Source: a virus
Virus record (IMG/VR): IMGVR_UViG_3300031787_000004
Coordinates: 124,001-188,000 of that record
Reading direction: 5' to 3' (one strand)
DNA: 64,000 nt
This document shows positions 1-9,533 of this stretch, in pieces; within the stretch, counting starts at the first letter, position 1, and every line of letters begins with the position of its first letter. The translations under genes and the position numbers were made by a program. The notes under the pieces were generated by a model. It saw only the letters and a list, made by a program, of their open reading frames with translations. It had not been told where the DNA came from and ran no database searches.

Positions 1-2060
1 TGGTGTATTTGTTGGAGTTACAGTATTGGTTGGAGTTACAGTATTTGTCGGGGTGTTTGTGGGGGTAACTGTATTGGTTGGAGTCACTGTTGGACTCAAT
101 GTTGGTGTTACAGTGTTAGTAGGAGTGTTGGTCGGCGTGTTAGTTGGAGTATTGGTTGGTGTTACGGTGTTAGTTGGTGTTACCGTAGGACTCAATGTAG
201 GAGTCACAGTATTGGTAGGTGTATTGGTTGGAGTATTGGTTGGTGTTACGGTGTTAGTTGGTGTTACCGTAGGACTCAATGTAGGAGTCACAGTATTCGT
301 TGGTGTGTTTGTAGGTGTATTAGTCGGAGTTACGGTGTTGGTTGGAGTTACGGTATTTGTGGGAGTGTTTGTAGGAGTGTTGGTAGGAGTGTTTGTTGGA
401 GTTACGGTGTTGGTTGGGGTATTGGTTGGGGTATTGGTTGGTGTAACGGTATTTGTAGGAGTATTTGTAGGTGTCTGAGTTGGAGTTACTGTATTCGTCG
501 GTGTGTTTGTTGGGGTGTTGGTAGGAGTTACGGTATTGGTAGGACTTAATGTTGGAGTGTTAGTTGGAGTATTTGTTGGAGTTACTGTGTTGGTTGGAGT
601 ATTCGTAGGTGTAACCGTATTTGTTGGTGTATTAGTTGGGGTGTTTGTAGGTGTATTAGTTGGTGTCACAGTTTCTGTTGGAGTCACTGTAACAGTATTG
701 GTTGGTGTGACTGTATTGGTAGGGGTTACGGTGTTGGTTGGTGTAAGTGTTGGTGTTTCTGTGGGAGTATTTGTTGGTGTGTTGGTGGGGGTATTTGTTG
801 GTGTTTCGGTTGGTGTATTTGTAGGTGTATTAGTTGGAGCTACCGTATTTGTTGGAGTTACAGTTGGAGTGTTAGTTGGGGTAACCGTTGGTGTAACAGT
901 ATTGGTAGGAGTATTGGTTGGGGTTTGAGTTGGTGTAACGGTTGCAGTATTTGTTGGTGTTAGGGTAGGTGTTTCAGTTTGTGTTACAGTGGGTGTATTG
1001 GTTGGAGTTACAGTATTGGTTGGAGTTACAGTTGAGGTATTAGTCGGAGTGTTAGTTGGTGTTATGGTGTTGGTTGGGGTATTGGTAGGTGTTTCGGTAG
1101 GGGTAACGGTTGGACTCAGTGTTGGTGTTACTGTGTTAGTCGGAGTATTAGTTGGGGTGTTGGTTGGTGTTTCGGTAGGGGTAACGGTTAGGGTTACGGT
1201 GTTGGTTGGAGTATTGGTTGGTGTTTCGGTTGGTGTTTCGGTTGGTGTATTAGTTGGGGTAACAGTATTGGTTGGAGTTACAGTTGGGGTAACAGTTGGG
1301 GTAACAGTTGGAGTTACGGTGTTGGTTGGGGTATTGGTTGGTGTTTCGGTTGGTGTTTCGGTTGGTGTATTAGTTGGGGTAACAGTATTTGTTGGGGTGT
1401 TAGTGGGTGTTTCAGTCGGTGTATTAGTTGGGGTATTGGTTGGTGTTTCGGTAGGGGTTACTGTATGAGTTGGTGTATTGGTAGGTGTTTCGGTAGGGGT
1501 TACCGTATTTGTTGGAGTTACAGTTGGAGTTTCGGTAGGGGTAACTGTATTTGTTGGGGTGTTGGTAGGTGTTTCAGTTGGTGTATTGGTTGGGGTTACC
1601 GTATTTGTTGGGGTTACAGTTGGAGTTTCGGTCGGAGTAACAGTTGGTGTCTCGGTTGGTGTAACTGTATTCGTAGGAGTTACAGTAGGTGTGTTGGCTG
1701 GTGATTCGGTTGGAGTTACTGTGTTAGTTGGGGTAACTGTAGGAGTTTCAGTTGGGGTAACCGTTGGGGTATTTGTTGGGGTATTGGTTGGAGTTACTGT
1801 GTTAGTTGGAGTAACTGTAGGAGTTTCAGTTGGGGTAACTGTAGGCTCGTTTGTTGGAGTATTAGTCGGAGTTACGGTATTCGTAGGAGTATTTGTTGGA
1901 GTGATAGTATTGGTTGGGGTAACAGTAGGTGTTTTTGTAACCGTAGGTGTAACAGTAGGGGTTTTGGTAACTGTTGGGGTTGGGGTATTTGAAGTAAAGG
2001 TTGTTGGTGTTGGTGTTAATGATGGTGTAAGTGTTGGTGAAGGTGTAGGTGAAGGTGTAG
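1..2060 (-). repeat. Imperfect short tandem repeat encoding a Thr/Pro/Asn/Val linker
   Basis: About 2 kb of degenerate repeats whose units are multiples of three bases. On the minus strand they encode PTNT, PTVT and PTVS units. The plus strand is almost only G and T with scattered A, so the coding strand is nearly free of G. Plus-strand Val/Gly frames keep one phase throughout, which shows that the repeat has kept its reading frame with no net frameshift. Confidence 0.9.
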
Positions 2061-2256
2061 GGCAAGGAATCTCAGCCACACAAGTTTTATCAAGTGACGG
2101 AAAATAAACTGAGTAAGTACCTAAGTAGTAGTTTGTGTCGTAATAATATGGCATCACGACAGTACCTAAATTCAAGGTACCGCCAGTACAAGGATAAAAT
2201 GTGATAACACCAATTTCACCATCAAAATTACCTGTGTTTATTTTTATTAATGCCAT
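1..2256 (-). CDS. Adhesin/tail-fibre-like protein with very long Thr/Pro linker (3' end outside window)
   Basis: Starts at the ATG complementary to 2254-2256 (MALIKINTG...) and stays open to the window edge, giving about 752 codons with no end seen. Residues 1-65 form a compact domain closely resembling the N-terminus of the protein encoded at 57085-58011: both share the pattern VIT-YP-TGGT-NLGT-V-PY-Y and GTYS--FP----TC. From about residue 66 the protein is only a low-complexity linker of Thr, Pro, Asn, Val and Ser (PTPS, then PTNTPT and VTPT units). In the paralogue the linker leads to a discoidin-like carbohydrate-binding domain, so a C-terminal binding domain beyond the edge is likely. 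Role as a surface adhesin is inferred from this architecture and from its place after the baseplate block. The plus-strand Val/Gly-rich frames here are shadows of the repeat. Confidence 0.8.
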   Translation of the reverse strand, partial: MALIKINTGNFDGEIGVITFYPCTGGTLNLGTVVMPYYYDTNYYLGTYSVYFPSLDKTCVAEIPCPTPSPTPSPTLTPSLTPTPTTFTSNTPTPTVTKTPTVTPTVTKTPTVTPTNTITPTNTPTNTVTPTNTPTNEPTVTPTETPTVTPTNTVTPTNTPTNTPTVTPTETPTVTPTNTVTPTESPANTPTVTPTNTVTPTETPTVTPTETPTVTPTNTVTPTNTPTETPTNTPTNTVTPTETPTVTPTNTVTPTETPTNTPTHTVTPTETPTNTPTNTPTETPTNTPTNTVTPTNTPTETPTETPTNTPTNTVTPTVTPTVTPTVTPTNTVTPTNTPTETPTETPTNTPTNTVTLTVTPTETPTNTPTNTPTNTVTPTLSPTVTPTETPTNTPTNTITPTNTPTNTSTVTPTNTVTPTNTPTVTQTETPTLTPTNTATVTPTQTPTNTPTNTVTPTVTPTNTPTVTPTNTVAPTNTPTNTPTETPTNTPTNTPTNTPTETPTLTPTNTVTPTNTVTPTNTVTVTPTETVTPTNTPTNTPTNTPTNTVTPTNTPTNTVTPTNTPTNTPTLSPTNTVTPTNTPTNTPTNTVTPTQTPTNTPTNTVTPTNTPTNTPTNTVTPTNTPTNTPTNTPTNTVTPTNTVTPTNTPTNTPTNTVTPTLSPTVTPTNTVTPTNTPTNTPTNTVTPTLSPTVTPTNTVTPTNTPTNTPTNTPTNTVTPTLSPTVTPTNTVTPTNTPTNTVTPTNTVTPTNTP

Positions 2257-2296
2257 TTAAATCTACAGTCTTATCTATATCTATTTTTATTATAAA

Positions 2297-2325
2297 AATA
2301 TACTCATTTATTCGGGTATTGTCAA
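2297..2325 (-). promoter_or_regulatory. Sigma-70-like promoter upstream of the adhesin gene
   Basis: Read on the minus strand, TTGACA (2320-2325), 17 bases, then TATATT (2297-2302), about 40 bases upstream of the adhesin ATG. The -35 match is perfect and the -10 has one mismatch. It lies in the 90-base gap after the 1414-residue gene. It is not the Bacteroidetes-type motif seen elsewhere, so it may be chance in AT-rich DNA. Confidence 0.35.
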
Positions 2326-2346
2326 CGTCTATTTTTACAGTTTTTA

Positions 2347-5300
2347 TCATGGACAATCAAAAATGGAACTACTTAATTCCTCATTAGTTGGTTCTGTAGG
2401 ACAATGGTTGGCATCGATATAATATTGACCGAGGTTGAATCCAATATTTGGATGTTTATCGTATTTGTGTTTCATCAGAATTTGGTCGCTGTTATTTCCA
2501 TTGAAAACAACAACAAATTCATCAGTTAGTGGTGTATTGTCTAATTCAAAATTTAGATTGAAGTATAATCCTGTATCGCAATAATTTAAGTCGACATCAA
2601 TTACTTCTATGGTTTTACCATATTTGTTTATTAAATAATCCCCATGGTTATATAATTCTTTCGGATGGTCACAACAAGGTTCAATAAAATCTGTTGGTTT
2701 TTTTTGTAATTCCTCTGGGAACCTATCGTCAAAAAAGTAAACACTATTTGTAGGTGTTCCAAAATTTTCAATGATTCTATTTGTATAAACTCTTAGTTGT
2801 GTTGTTGGTAAAACTTCAAAAACTTCATAAGTATTATTTTGGGTTAATCCTGTAATGATACTTTTCTTGATTGATGCTAAACATTCAATGTCTGTAATTT
2901 CAAGTTTTTGATAGTTGTACGTAAATGAATACCCTGATACAGGTCCATTCACAATTTGTTGGTGACTATATTCTGTACATTGTTTGTAAGATGCAGATAA
3001 AACATATTCCCCAACATTTAAATCACAAACACTTTTACCACTTATCGTACCACCACTAATATAACTTTCAATATTGTCATCTGTAGTTTGGTTGTCAATG
3101 GTTAATCCGCTATCAACTACTAAAACTATAGAGTCACATTTTAAACCATAGTTAAAGTTTGATTTGTATTCAACTTTTGGTTGTATTGTGTAACCTGTGT
3201 AATTGTCACAATATGTTGCACCTGAAACAACTGAAATTGGGGATGATATTGTTCCTTGGTAACCAACAATACTAAATAATTCTACGTGACTTTTTCCTGA
3301 TGGTGTTGGACATGGGTCATGTTCAATTTTGGGTTGTAGACCTTCAATTTTGAATTTTACTTCTTTATTTGCTGCATCTACAATATTAAAATCTATTACA
3401 TCATTTTCTGAAAAACCAGTTAATTTATATACACAATCACTAACTTTTTGAATGTAAACATCCGCATTTTCATTTGTTCCACTTACACAATTAGCATAAA
3501 TGTTAAATGGCCATGTTGAACCTTGTTGGATACCTGTTTTGTATCCAATTACTTCAAAAAACACATCACTCACTAATGTACATCCACTGTTTGAGTCGCA
3601 ATAAACGGTATTATCAGTATAAACTTTAACACTGATTCCATTTGTATTTTTTGTGATTTTGTAATCGGCATCAAATCGATAATCAAAATAGTCGACCACT
3701 GAACATTCGTTTGGACCTAATTTTACGGATGAAAACTTAACTTTTTCAACACCATTTTCATCAGTGTATGTTGTGTATTTTATTAATGGTATTGTTTCTG
3801 AAAAATATGTTTGGCCTGTGGTTCCCGTGAAAGCAGAATAGGGTTCATACCCTGCACTATTTCTTGTAATAGTTACGTCATCAATCAATACAGATAACGC
3901 CGATAACCATAGTTCTTTAATTTTAGTAACATCAGGTTCAAGATAATCTTTATAATCACATATTAAGGAAAGATTTACCGTATCACCACTGGTGACCCCA
4001 CTTGTACATCCTGTAAATGGTTGTGCATCAAATAATTTTGCACTGTTTGAAGTGTTACTTGTTCCACTAACAATCACATACATAGAGGATGTTAGACCCG
4101 TGTAGTCGGCCCCACCATAAACTGTTCCATCAATTTCAATTACAGGATAGTAAGTAACACCTGTAAGGTTTATTAAACCTCTAAAATTATTTTCTTCACC
4201 TAAAATATTTTCTAAATCTTCCTCAATTACATTTTCAAAATCAGGGTATAGTTCCTCAATAAATTCTAATGGTTGACAATCATATCTATATTGATATTTT
4301 GGTCTACCAAACACGTTATTTTCTATTAAATTACCGCCGGTCCATTGAGTGGTTGATGGTACTAATTGTTCAACTAATTGTGGCCAATAAGGTGATAATT
4401 TATTAACAAATTCAATAACATTTATTTGATTATATGGTGTAAAACCTGTTGTTTGTGATATATAATCTCTATAGACATCTTCTAATTGAATATAATTTTT
4501 TTTGTAACGAATTTTGTTAGAATTTGTTACAAGTCCATGAATAAAGGTGTCTAAAAATTCAGCAAAAGTTTTACCTGTTTGGGGTAATAAAGTATTTGTA
4601 CCAAAACTTATTAATAATTCTCTACTTTGTCTAAAGATATCATAATCTATACCTCGTGATGGTGAGATATAAATTCCAATGTTTTTTCTATTTAAAATTA
4701 ATAAATAATCATCCTCAATTGGTTTTCCGTCTTTATTATCGACCGCGGAAACCAATTCATAACCGGTATCTAAACCTGGTAATGTTCTATATAAATCAAA
4801 GTATTCTTCTCCGTATGTGTAGTTTTTATTCTTTGTTTTAATTGTTTTGGTGTTACCCGTTAGTATTGAGTTACTACTGTCTAAAACGAGTGGAGTACGG
4901 TGTGATAATGTAATATCGTACCATCCTGAACCTTTACCAAAGAATATGTTTTCAGTTTCGTTATATGCTCTTCTTGGTAGTCCAGTTTTTTCGTCTACAG
5001 GGTAACCCTCTCTGTCAAATGTTGTTGACGCTGAGTAGTAAACTTTAGAATATGTGAAACCTGTACTATCAAAGGTGGCGTAAGAATATCTTTTGTTACC
5101 TTGAATCGCATCGTATATGTCTTGTTGTAAATTAAAACTAGATGGAATTGACGTTACTTTATAAATGTATTCATCAATCCTAATCAAAGGCTCGGGTGCC
5201 CCCAAAAATTTTAAAAAGAAATCAATAGAGGATTTTGTTCCTTTTGATTTATAAATGTGAGCAAGATTTATAAGTAATCTTCGATAAAACTCATACTCAG

Positions 5301-6591
5301 CTTCAATTAAATTCGTACCGGTTGATACTCCGTCATAATTTGATTGTAATCTTGAATATAAAACATCATTTAGACTATTTTCATCGAATAAATTTAATGT
5401 TGATAAACCTAAATTTTCTGCTAAGTTTTTTAAAAGTACATCAGGTAAATTATTAATTCCATCATAACTTACGTTTCTCATATAAGCTATGTTGTCTATG
5501 TATTTCTTTACACTATCAAAGCTTTGACCATATAATTGAAATACACTTTCAGCTCTTTTATCTTCGGTGTCAAATTCAAATAACTGTGGTGCGGCTAAAA
5601 ATCTAACCATTAGATTAGATTTATACACATCTATCTCATCAGCAATATCTTTTAATTTACCAACATATAAATCGTAATCAAAACCGGTTATTTGTATGTT
5701 ATAACCATCATTAGATATTGGCCAAGTTATTACAACATCAACCAAAGATGTTTTTGAATTGTCTTGAACATCTCTCGGTACTTTAAATGATGAAGTATAA
5801 ATTGGATTTGTTTCTCTATTTAAAAGTGATTCCTCTAAATCGTCTAACCCTTCGAAAAATTCTTCAACTAAACCATCGTTTGGTCTTATCAATAAATTTT
5901 CTGAATATGTTGAACCAGTAAATGGTTGTCCATATACCTTTAAGTAAATTCTATTGTTTGTATTCGGTTCGCTGTATTCTAAAATTGGATATGGTGTGTT
6001 ATTTGTAACAACAACATATTTTGTATAAGACGAATAAAAATTTCTTAATTCGTTTTCAGTTTCTGGTTTAACTACTGAATTAGGCTCAACAAAAACTAAA
6101 TCAAAAGGATTGAATATTTTACTTCTTTCGATGTAAAAAGTTGTGGTATTGGTGCTATCGTTATATGTTATTCCACTAGCACTGTAATTAGAAACACCTA
6201 TAGGACTGTCCGATAAGATTGAAATTCCACCCGGAAACTTGTTTATAATTCTAGTTAATGAAACTAAAATTCTACTTGTTAACGAACCAAATAAAGATTT
6301 ATCGGCATATTTTTTGTTGCCCTTAAACCTTACTTCGTCAGTTCTCTTTTTTCTTGGTGTTGCTGATGTTGTTTGAATACCCTCAACCTCTTTTAACGTA
6401 TCTAATGTTAAAAATTGAGAGAATGGGTTACTCGTAAAATTTTTAGAATCTTTGTCAGGGATAGACTTATCAAGCGCAAATACGGTGTTGGTTAGTGCAG
6501 ATGAACCATCAGTTATCTGTCTACCAACTAAGAAATCATTAAATGTTTCCGCTCCGCTTGACGCTTGACTCGGTACTTTTCTCCTTGCCAT
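2347..6591 (-). CDS. Large baseplate wedge protein with a gpI/gp7-like region
   Basis: 1414 residues. Around residues 350-480 the sequence has the pattern of phage tail protein I (P2 gpI): a helical stretch with YRRLLINLAHIYKSKGTKSS followed by FFLKFLGAPEP and a hydrophobic strand. In contractile tails this fold belongs to the wedge next to gp6 (T4 gp7). The C-terminal half is beta-rich with many Thr/Gly and several Cys, and looks like repeated Ig-like or fibre-attachment domains. It overlaps the upstream gene by one base (TAATG), which suggests translational coupling in the baseplate operon. Wedge role is from the local pattern and synteny. Much of the protein is unassigned, and peripheral baseplate roles (gp10-like) are possible. 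Confidence 0.5.
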   Translation of the reverse strand: MARRKVPSQASSGAETFNDFLVGRQITDGSSALTNTVFALDKSIPDKDSKNFTSNPFSQFLTLDTLKEVEGIQTTSATPRKKRTDEVRFKGNKKYADKSLFGSLTSRILVSLTRIINKFPGGISILSDSPIGVSNYSASGITYNDSTNTTTFYIERSKIFNPFDLVFVEPNSVVKPETENELRNFYSSYTKYVVVTNNTPYPILEYSEPNTNNRIYLKVYGQPFTGSTYSENLLIRPNDGLVEEFFEGLDDLEESLLNRETNPIYTSSFKVPRDVQDNSKTSLVDVVITWPISNDGYNIQITGFDYDLYVGKLKDIADEIDVYKSNLMVRFLAAPQLFEFDTEDKRAESVFQLYGQSFDSVKKYIDNIAYMRNVSYDGINNLPDVLLKNLAENLGLSTLNLFDENSLNDVLYSRLQSNYDGVSTGTNLIEAEYEFYRRLLINLAHIYKSKGTKSSIDFFLKFLGAPEPLIRIDEYIYKVTSIPSSFNLQQDIYDAIQGNKRYSYATFDSTGFTYSKVYYSASTTFDREGYPVDEKTGLPRRAYNETENIFFGKGSGWYDITLSHRTPLVLDSSNSILTGNTKTIKTKNKNYTYGEEYFDLYRTLPGLDTGYELVSAVDNKDGKPIEDDYLLILNRKNIGIYISPSRGIDYDIFRQSRELLISFGTNTLLPQTGKTFAEFLDTFIHGLVTNSNKIRYKKNYIQLEDVYRDYISQTTGFTPYNQINVIEFVNKLSPYWPQLVEQLVPSTTQWTGGNLIENNVFGRPKYQYRYDCQPLEFIEELYPDFENVIEEDLENILGEENNFRGLINLTGVTYYPVIEIDGTVYGGADYTGLTSSMYVIVSGTSNTSNSAKLFDAQPFTGCTSGVTSGDTVNLSLICDYKDYLEPDVTKIKELWLSALSVLIDDVTITRNSAGYEPYSAFTGTTGQTYFSETIPLIKYTTYTDENGVEKVKFSSVKLGPNECSVVDYFDYRFDADYKITKNTNGISVKVYTDNTVYCDSNSGCTLVSDVFFEVIGYKTGIQQGSTWPFNIYANCVSGTNENADVYIQKVSDCVYKLTGFSENDVIDFNIVDAANKEVKFKIEGLQPKIEHDPCPTPSGKSHVELFSIVGYQGTISSPISVVSGATYCDNYTGYTIQPKVEYKSNFNYGLKCDSIVLVVDSGLTIDNQTTDDNIESYISGGTISGKSVCDLNVGEYVLSASYKQCTEYSHQQIVNGPVSGYSFTYNYQKLEITDIECLASIKKSIITGLTQNNTYEVFEVLPTTQLRVYTNRIIENFGTPTNSVYFFDDRFPEELQKKPTDFIEPCCDHPKELYNHGDYLINKYGKTIEVIDVDLNYCDTGLYFNLNFELDNTPLTDEFVVVFNGNNSDQILMKHKYDKHPNIGFNLGQYYIDANHCPTEPTNEELSSSIFDCP

Positions 6592-7508
6592 TATTCTGTT
6601 ATAGTATCAAAGTTTAAGGTTTCGTCTACGTCATTTCTTTCTTCACGAATCTCATATAATGTTTCATTAAATTCGTCTTTAACTTCGTAAAGATTGTATT
6701 GTCTATAGATGTTATTATTATTGTCATAGATGGTATAGATACCTTGTGAAACCGCTTTACTTTGATTACCATAAAGAGCATGTGCCAATGTTGAAGCATC
6801 ATGTTCAACCATTTCTACCTCAATTGTGGTGGGATTTAAATATGTGTTTGTTAATATGATTTTTTGTGATGGTACACCAATAAATGGAACCGTATTTGGT
6901 TTATTTGTTGGTGCTGAAGATGGTGTTACTGTTAAAAACATCAAATTGGTTGCCTGTTCACTATACTGATATCTGATAGCTTTTTGTGATGTACTTGTTA
7001 AATTTGAAACAATTGGTGTACAGTAGAACGAAGATGTTACGATTCTATAAAAATTTGGAATTTTTTTATTGTCAGATGAATTAATGTACTCAATTCTATA
7101 TCCAACAAGTCCTTGTGGTGTAAATTTATTTCTATCATCAGCAGGAACATTGGATAAGTCAATGACCAATCCTCTAACTGAAGGTAGAGACGCTAAAATT
7201 CCACAATCAGTAATTGAAGTTCTTATTTGTTTTGGTCTTATATGGAGTGTGTATACACCTAAATCCGCAAAATCGGATGCGGTTAATTTTAAGTTGTACA
7301 ATCCACCTAAGATTTCAACATTAGGTGCTGAAGTATCATCCGTGGTGTTCGAATTATGATAAACAGGGGTTAATACTTCAGCTGAACTTAATTTCTTAAG
7401 AGTAACAGTCGAAGTGCTATTTCTATCCGCAACGTAATGAAAATAAATTTCAACGTCTTCGGGTGACACATCTGATGGTCTAATTATACCGTAACTACCT
7501 ACTGCCAT
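6591..7508 (-). CDS. Baseplate-associated structural protein, unknown
   Basis: 305 residues, beginning MAVGSYGIIRPSDVSPEDVE. Composition is beta-strand-rich, with an acidic C-terminus and no signal peptide or membrane segment. I do not recognise the family. It sits between the PKD-like protein and the 1414-residue wedge protein and shares one base with the latter, so it is almost certainly translated with the baseplate genes. The position matches where T4 has its small peripheral wedge proteins (gp8-gp11), but no motif supports a specific match. Confidence 0.6.
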   Translation of the reverse strand: MAVGSYGIIRPSDVSPEDVEIYFHYVADRNSTSTVTLKKLSSAEVLTPVYHNSNTTDDTSAPNVEILGGLYNLKLTASDFADLGVYTLHIRPKQIRTSITDCGILASLPSVRGLVIDLSNVPADDRNKFTPQGLVGYRIEYINSSDNKKIPNFYRIVTSSFYCTPIVSNLTSTSQKAIRYQYSEQATNLMFLTVTPSSAPTNKPNTVPFIGVPSQKIILTNTYLNPTTIEVEMVEHDASTLAHALYGNQSKAVSQGIYTIYDNNNNIYRQYNLYEVKDEFNETLYEIREERNDVDETLNFDTITE

Positions 7509-7518
7509 GTTTTTTTAT

Positions 7519-7526
7519 AATAAATA
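7519..7526 (-). promoter_or_regulatory. TATTTATT motif upstream of the 305-residue structural gene
   Basis: Minus-strand TATTTATT, 10 bases before the ATG at 7508, in a 24-base gap. One of the family of gene-oriented octamers in this window. Confidence 0.45.
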
Positions 7527-7532
7527 TGAAAA

Positions 7533-8699
7533 TTATTGTTTTCTAATATTAAAATATCCGTTTCCATAAATTGATAATTCACCTGTGTTGTCAATTTCAG
7601 ATAATCGTAATGTTTTTTCCATTACACCTTGTTTTCCTCTTTCAACAAAAATGTCAGAATAGATTACTGGTTCATCAATAAATCCTAAGAAATGTTCATT
7701 TCTTGTAATAACCTTATTGATGACTTCTTCTTTTGTAAATCCTGATGTTGTACCAGTAATTGTAGTGATTCCATCCTCAAAATCTTGATAATACAAATTA
7801 TCAATTGTGTATGCACTGTAAGCCACACCATTTGTTACTCCTGTAGTTACACCTGAGTATGTATTTGAACCGTATAATTTTAATTCGCTAATTTTACTTT
7901 TACCAATTGCAGCATATGTAAATGTGGTATAACCTGTGTTGGTTCCATTATAGTCTAAATCGTTTAGATAATTTTGACTTTGACCCGATATGTTGGTGTA
8001 TGGTATTGTGAACCCGGAGAATGTCCCTAATGGGTTAGAGACAGTGGTATTTGAAGGTACTTGTACTTTCTTTTTAGTTTCAAACTGACTCCATGGTGTG
8101 TTGATTGAAATTGATATGGTTGTTTCGCCGGTGGATGAATATGTTTTTGTTGCGGTAATTCCAGTTGTTGATAGAATACTTGTAGTCCCGTCTCCCCAAC
8201 TGACAGTAAAATCGATAAAATGTATTTCAGAAACTTTACTCGTGTCCACCGTATTGTAAACCTGAACTGTGTTACCGGTCTGAGTATAAGAAAAGTTACA
8301 AATTTGTTCAACTTGTTCAAGTTCCCCATCAAAACCAACCATTACACCCATTTCGTCAACGTGTGTTTCTAAAAATATCGGTAACATGTGTTCACCATAC
8401 GCCTCCCCTTTTGTAATATTGTTCCAACCATATAGTTCTAAAGTTAAATCACAACCAGCGTCTCCGTAAGAGTTGGTTGGTATGGTGGTTCCCGTCCACA
8501 TGTAGTATCCATTACTAACAGTACCACCAGTGACGTTATACACTATAAAACCATCTAAAGGGTCAAGATATTGAGACTCCGACCACGATATTAAACTACC
8601 CAAACTATTGTACCAATATGGACCATCGTTTGAATACAATTTAACATTAGGAATATTTTTCCTAAGTATTTCGTATTTTGTTGGTGATTTAATATCCAT
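7533..8699 (-). CDS. Baseplate/tail structural protein with PKD-like domain
   Basis: 388 residues. Around residues 165-200 it has VSWGDGTTS followed by a KTYSSTGETT strand, the WGDGT...Y..G pattern of PKD or Ig-like folds common in phage and surface proteins. The N-terminal 130 residues contain aromatic-rich segments (PYWYNSLGSLISW) and the C-terminus ends NGYFNIRKQ. It shares one base with the gene upstream and lies 24 bases from the gene downstream, in the same run of baseplate genes. It may be an exposed wedge-tip or fibre-attachment protein. The exact role is not known. Confidence 0.6.
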   Translation of the reverse strand: MDIKSPTKYEILRKNIPNVKLYSNDGPYWYNSLGSLISWSESQYLDPLDGFIVYNVTGGTVSNGYYMWTGTTIPTNSYGDAGCDLTLELYGWNNITKGEAYGEHMLPIFLETHVDEMGVMVGFDGELEQVEQICNFSYTQTGNTVQVYNTVDTSKVSEIHFIDFTVSWGDGTTSILSTTGITATKTYSSTGETTISISINTPWSQFETKKKVQVPSNTTVSNPLGTFSGFTIPYTNISGQSQNYLNDLDYNGTNTGYTTFTYAAIGKSKISELKLYGSNTYSGVTTGVTNGVAYSAYTIDNLYYQDFEDGITTITGTTSGFTKEEVINKVITRNEHFLGFIDEPVIYSDIFVERGKQGVMEKTLRLSEIDNTGELSIYGNGYFNIRKQ

Positions 8700-9532
8700 T
8701 ATTGTTTTCTTTCATAAAAATTTATTGGTGCGGTTACTATTCCTTTTCTTGTACCTAATGAACCATTATACGCATAAACTATGTATGAATAATTTGTTCT
8801 ATCTATAATTACTTTATAGTAGACATCTTCTTCTTCAGCATACGGTGTTGTTGCATTTACATTTTTTGATTTATTTACAAAATCAATAACACTTCCGTCT
8901 TTTGCATTATAGTACTTGGCGGTCATATAAAATGTATTTCCCGTAATATTTGTTTCATCAAATGGTGAATCATCCGCAAACCAAAAAAAGTACATATTTT
9001 CCGTATTTCTGTAGTTTGAACCAGTGAAAACAGGGACATAAACAAAATCGTTTAGAGGTAACGTAGCTCCCGACGGTGTGCCTGTATAATATATTCTTTC
9101 ACCAAGAGGGAGTGATAAATTCTTTGCAAAAACCAATCTTCTATTCGTTTGATTTGGTGATGCGTCATTATTAGTTTTGTAAAACTCTAATCTGAAAAAA
9201 CTTTCTGTTGACTGTTTTAACATTTTAGAATTTTCTTCCATTGTTATTCCAACGTCTTCATAATTTTGTGAGTAATTACCAAAACTATTCAAAAAATAAA
9301 AATTATACCATATGTCCGTTTGGTTAAAAGTATTATCAGTTACCGGTGAAACTTGGTCATATGCGGTATGTATGTATCTTACAGTTTCATAATTTTCAGT
9401 TGGGTTGATGATTTCATATAAAATCTCTTGCTCCATCTGCTCAGCATTATCAGTCCAACCCAAATCTGTTTTAAACATTTGGTTTGATGGAATTATAATT
9501 GTTTGGTCATTATTTTTAGCAAGAATTTTCAT
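8699..9532 (-). CDS. Baseplate-associated structural protein, unknown
   Basis: 277 residues, beginning MKILAKNNDQTIIIPSNQMF. Rich in Asn, Tyr and Phe with alternating beta-strand patterns and no recognisable enzyme motif. The C-terminal NFYERKQ resembles the end of the neighbouring 388-residue protein (FNIRKQ), a weak hint of relatedness. It starts one base after the stop of the 586-residue gene and its stop overlaps the next start, so it is probably co-translated with the baseplate set. Function is inferred from context only. Confidence 0.55.
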   Translation of the reverse strand: MKILAKNNDQTIIIPSNQMFKTDLGWTDNAEQMEQEILYEIINPTENYETVRYIHTAYDQVSPVTDNTFNQTDIWYNFYFLNSFGNYSQNYEDVGITMEENSKMLKQSTESFFRLEFYKTNNDASPNQTNRRLVFAKNLSLPLGERIYYTGTPSGATLPLNDFVYVPVFTGSNYRNTENMYFFWFADDSPFDETNITGNTFYMTAKYYNAKDGSVIDFVNKSKNVNATTPYAEEEDVYYKVIIDRTNYSYIVYAYNGSLGTRKGIVTAPINFYERKQ

Positions 9533-9533
9533 A

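Noticed and set aside
1-2060. Short repeats as a CRISPR array
   Set aside because: No constant repeat and unique spacers; unit lengths vary in threes and keep one protein frame.
26-2107. Plus-strand open frames of Val/Gly repeats (VGVTVLVGV type)
   Set aside because: They are the antisense of the Thr/Pro linker; the minus frame has a proper start, a folded N-terminal domain and a paralogue at 57085-58011.
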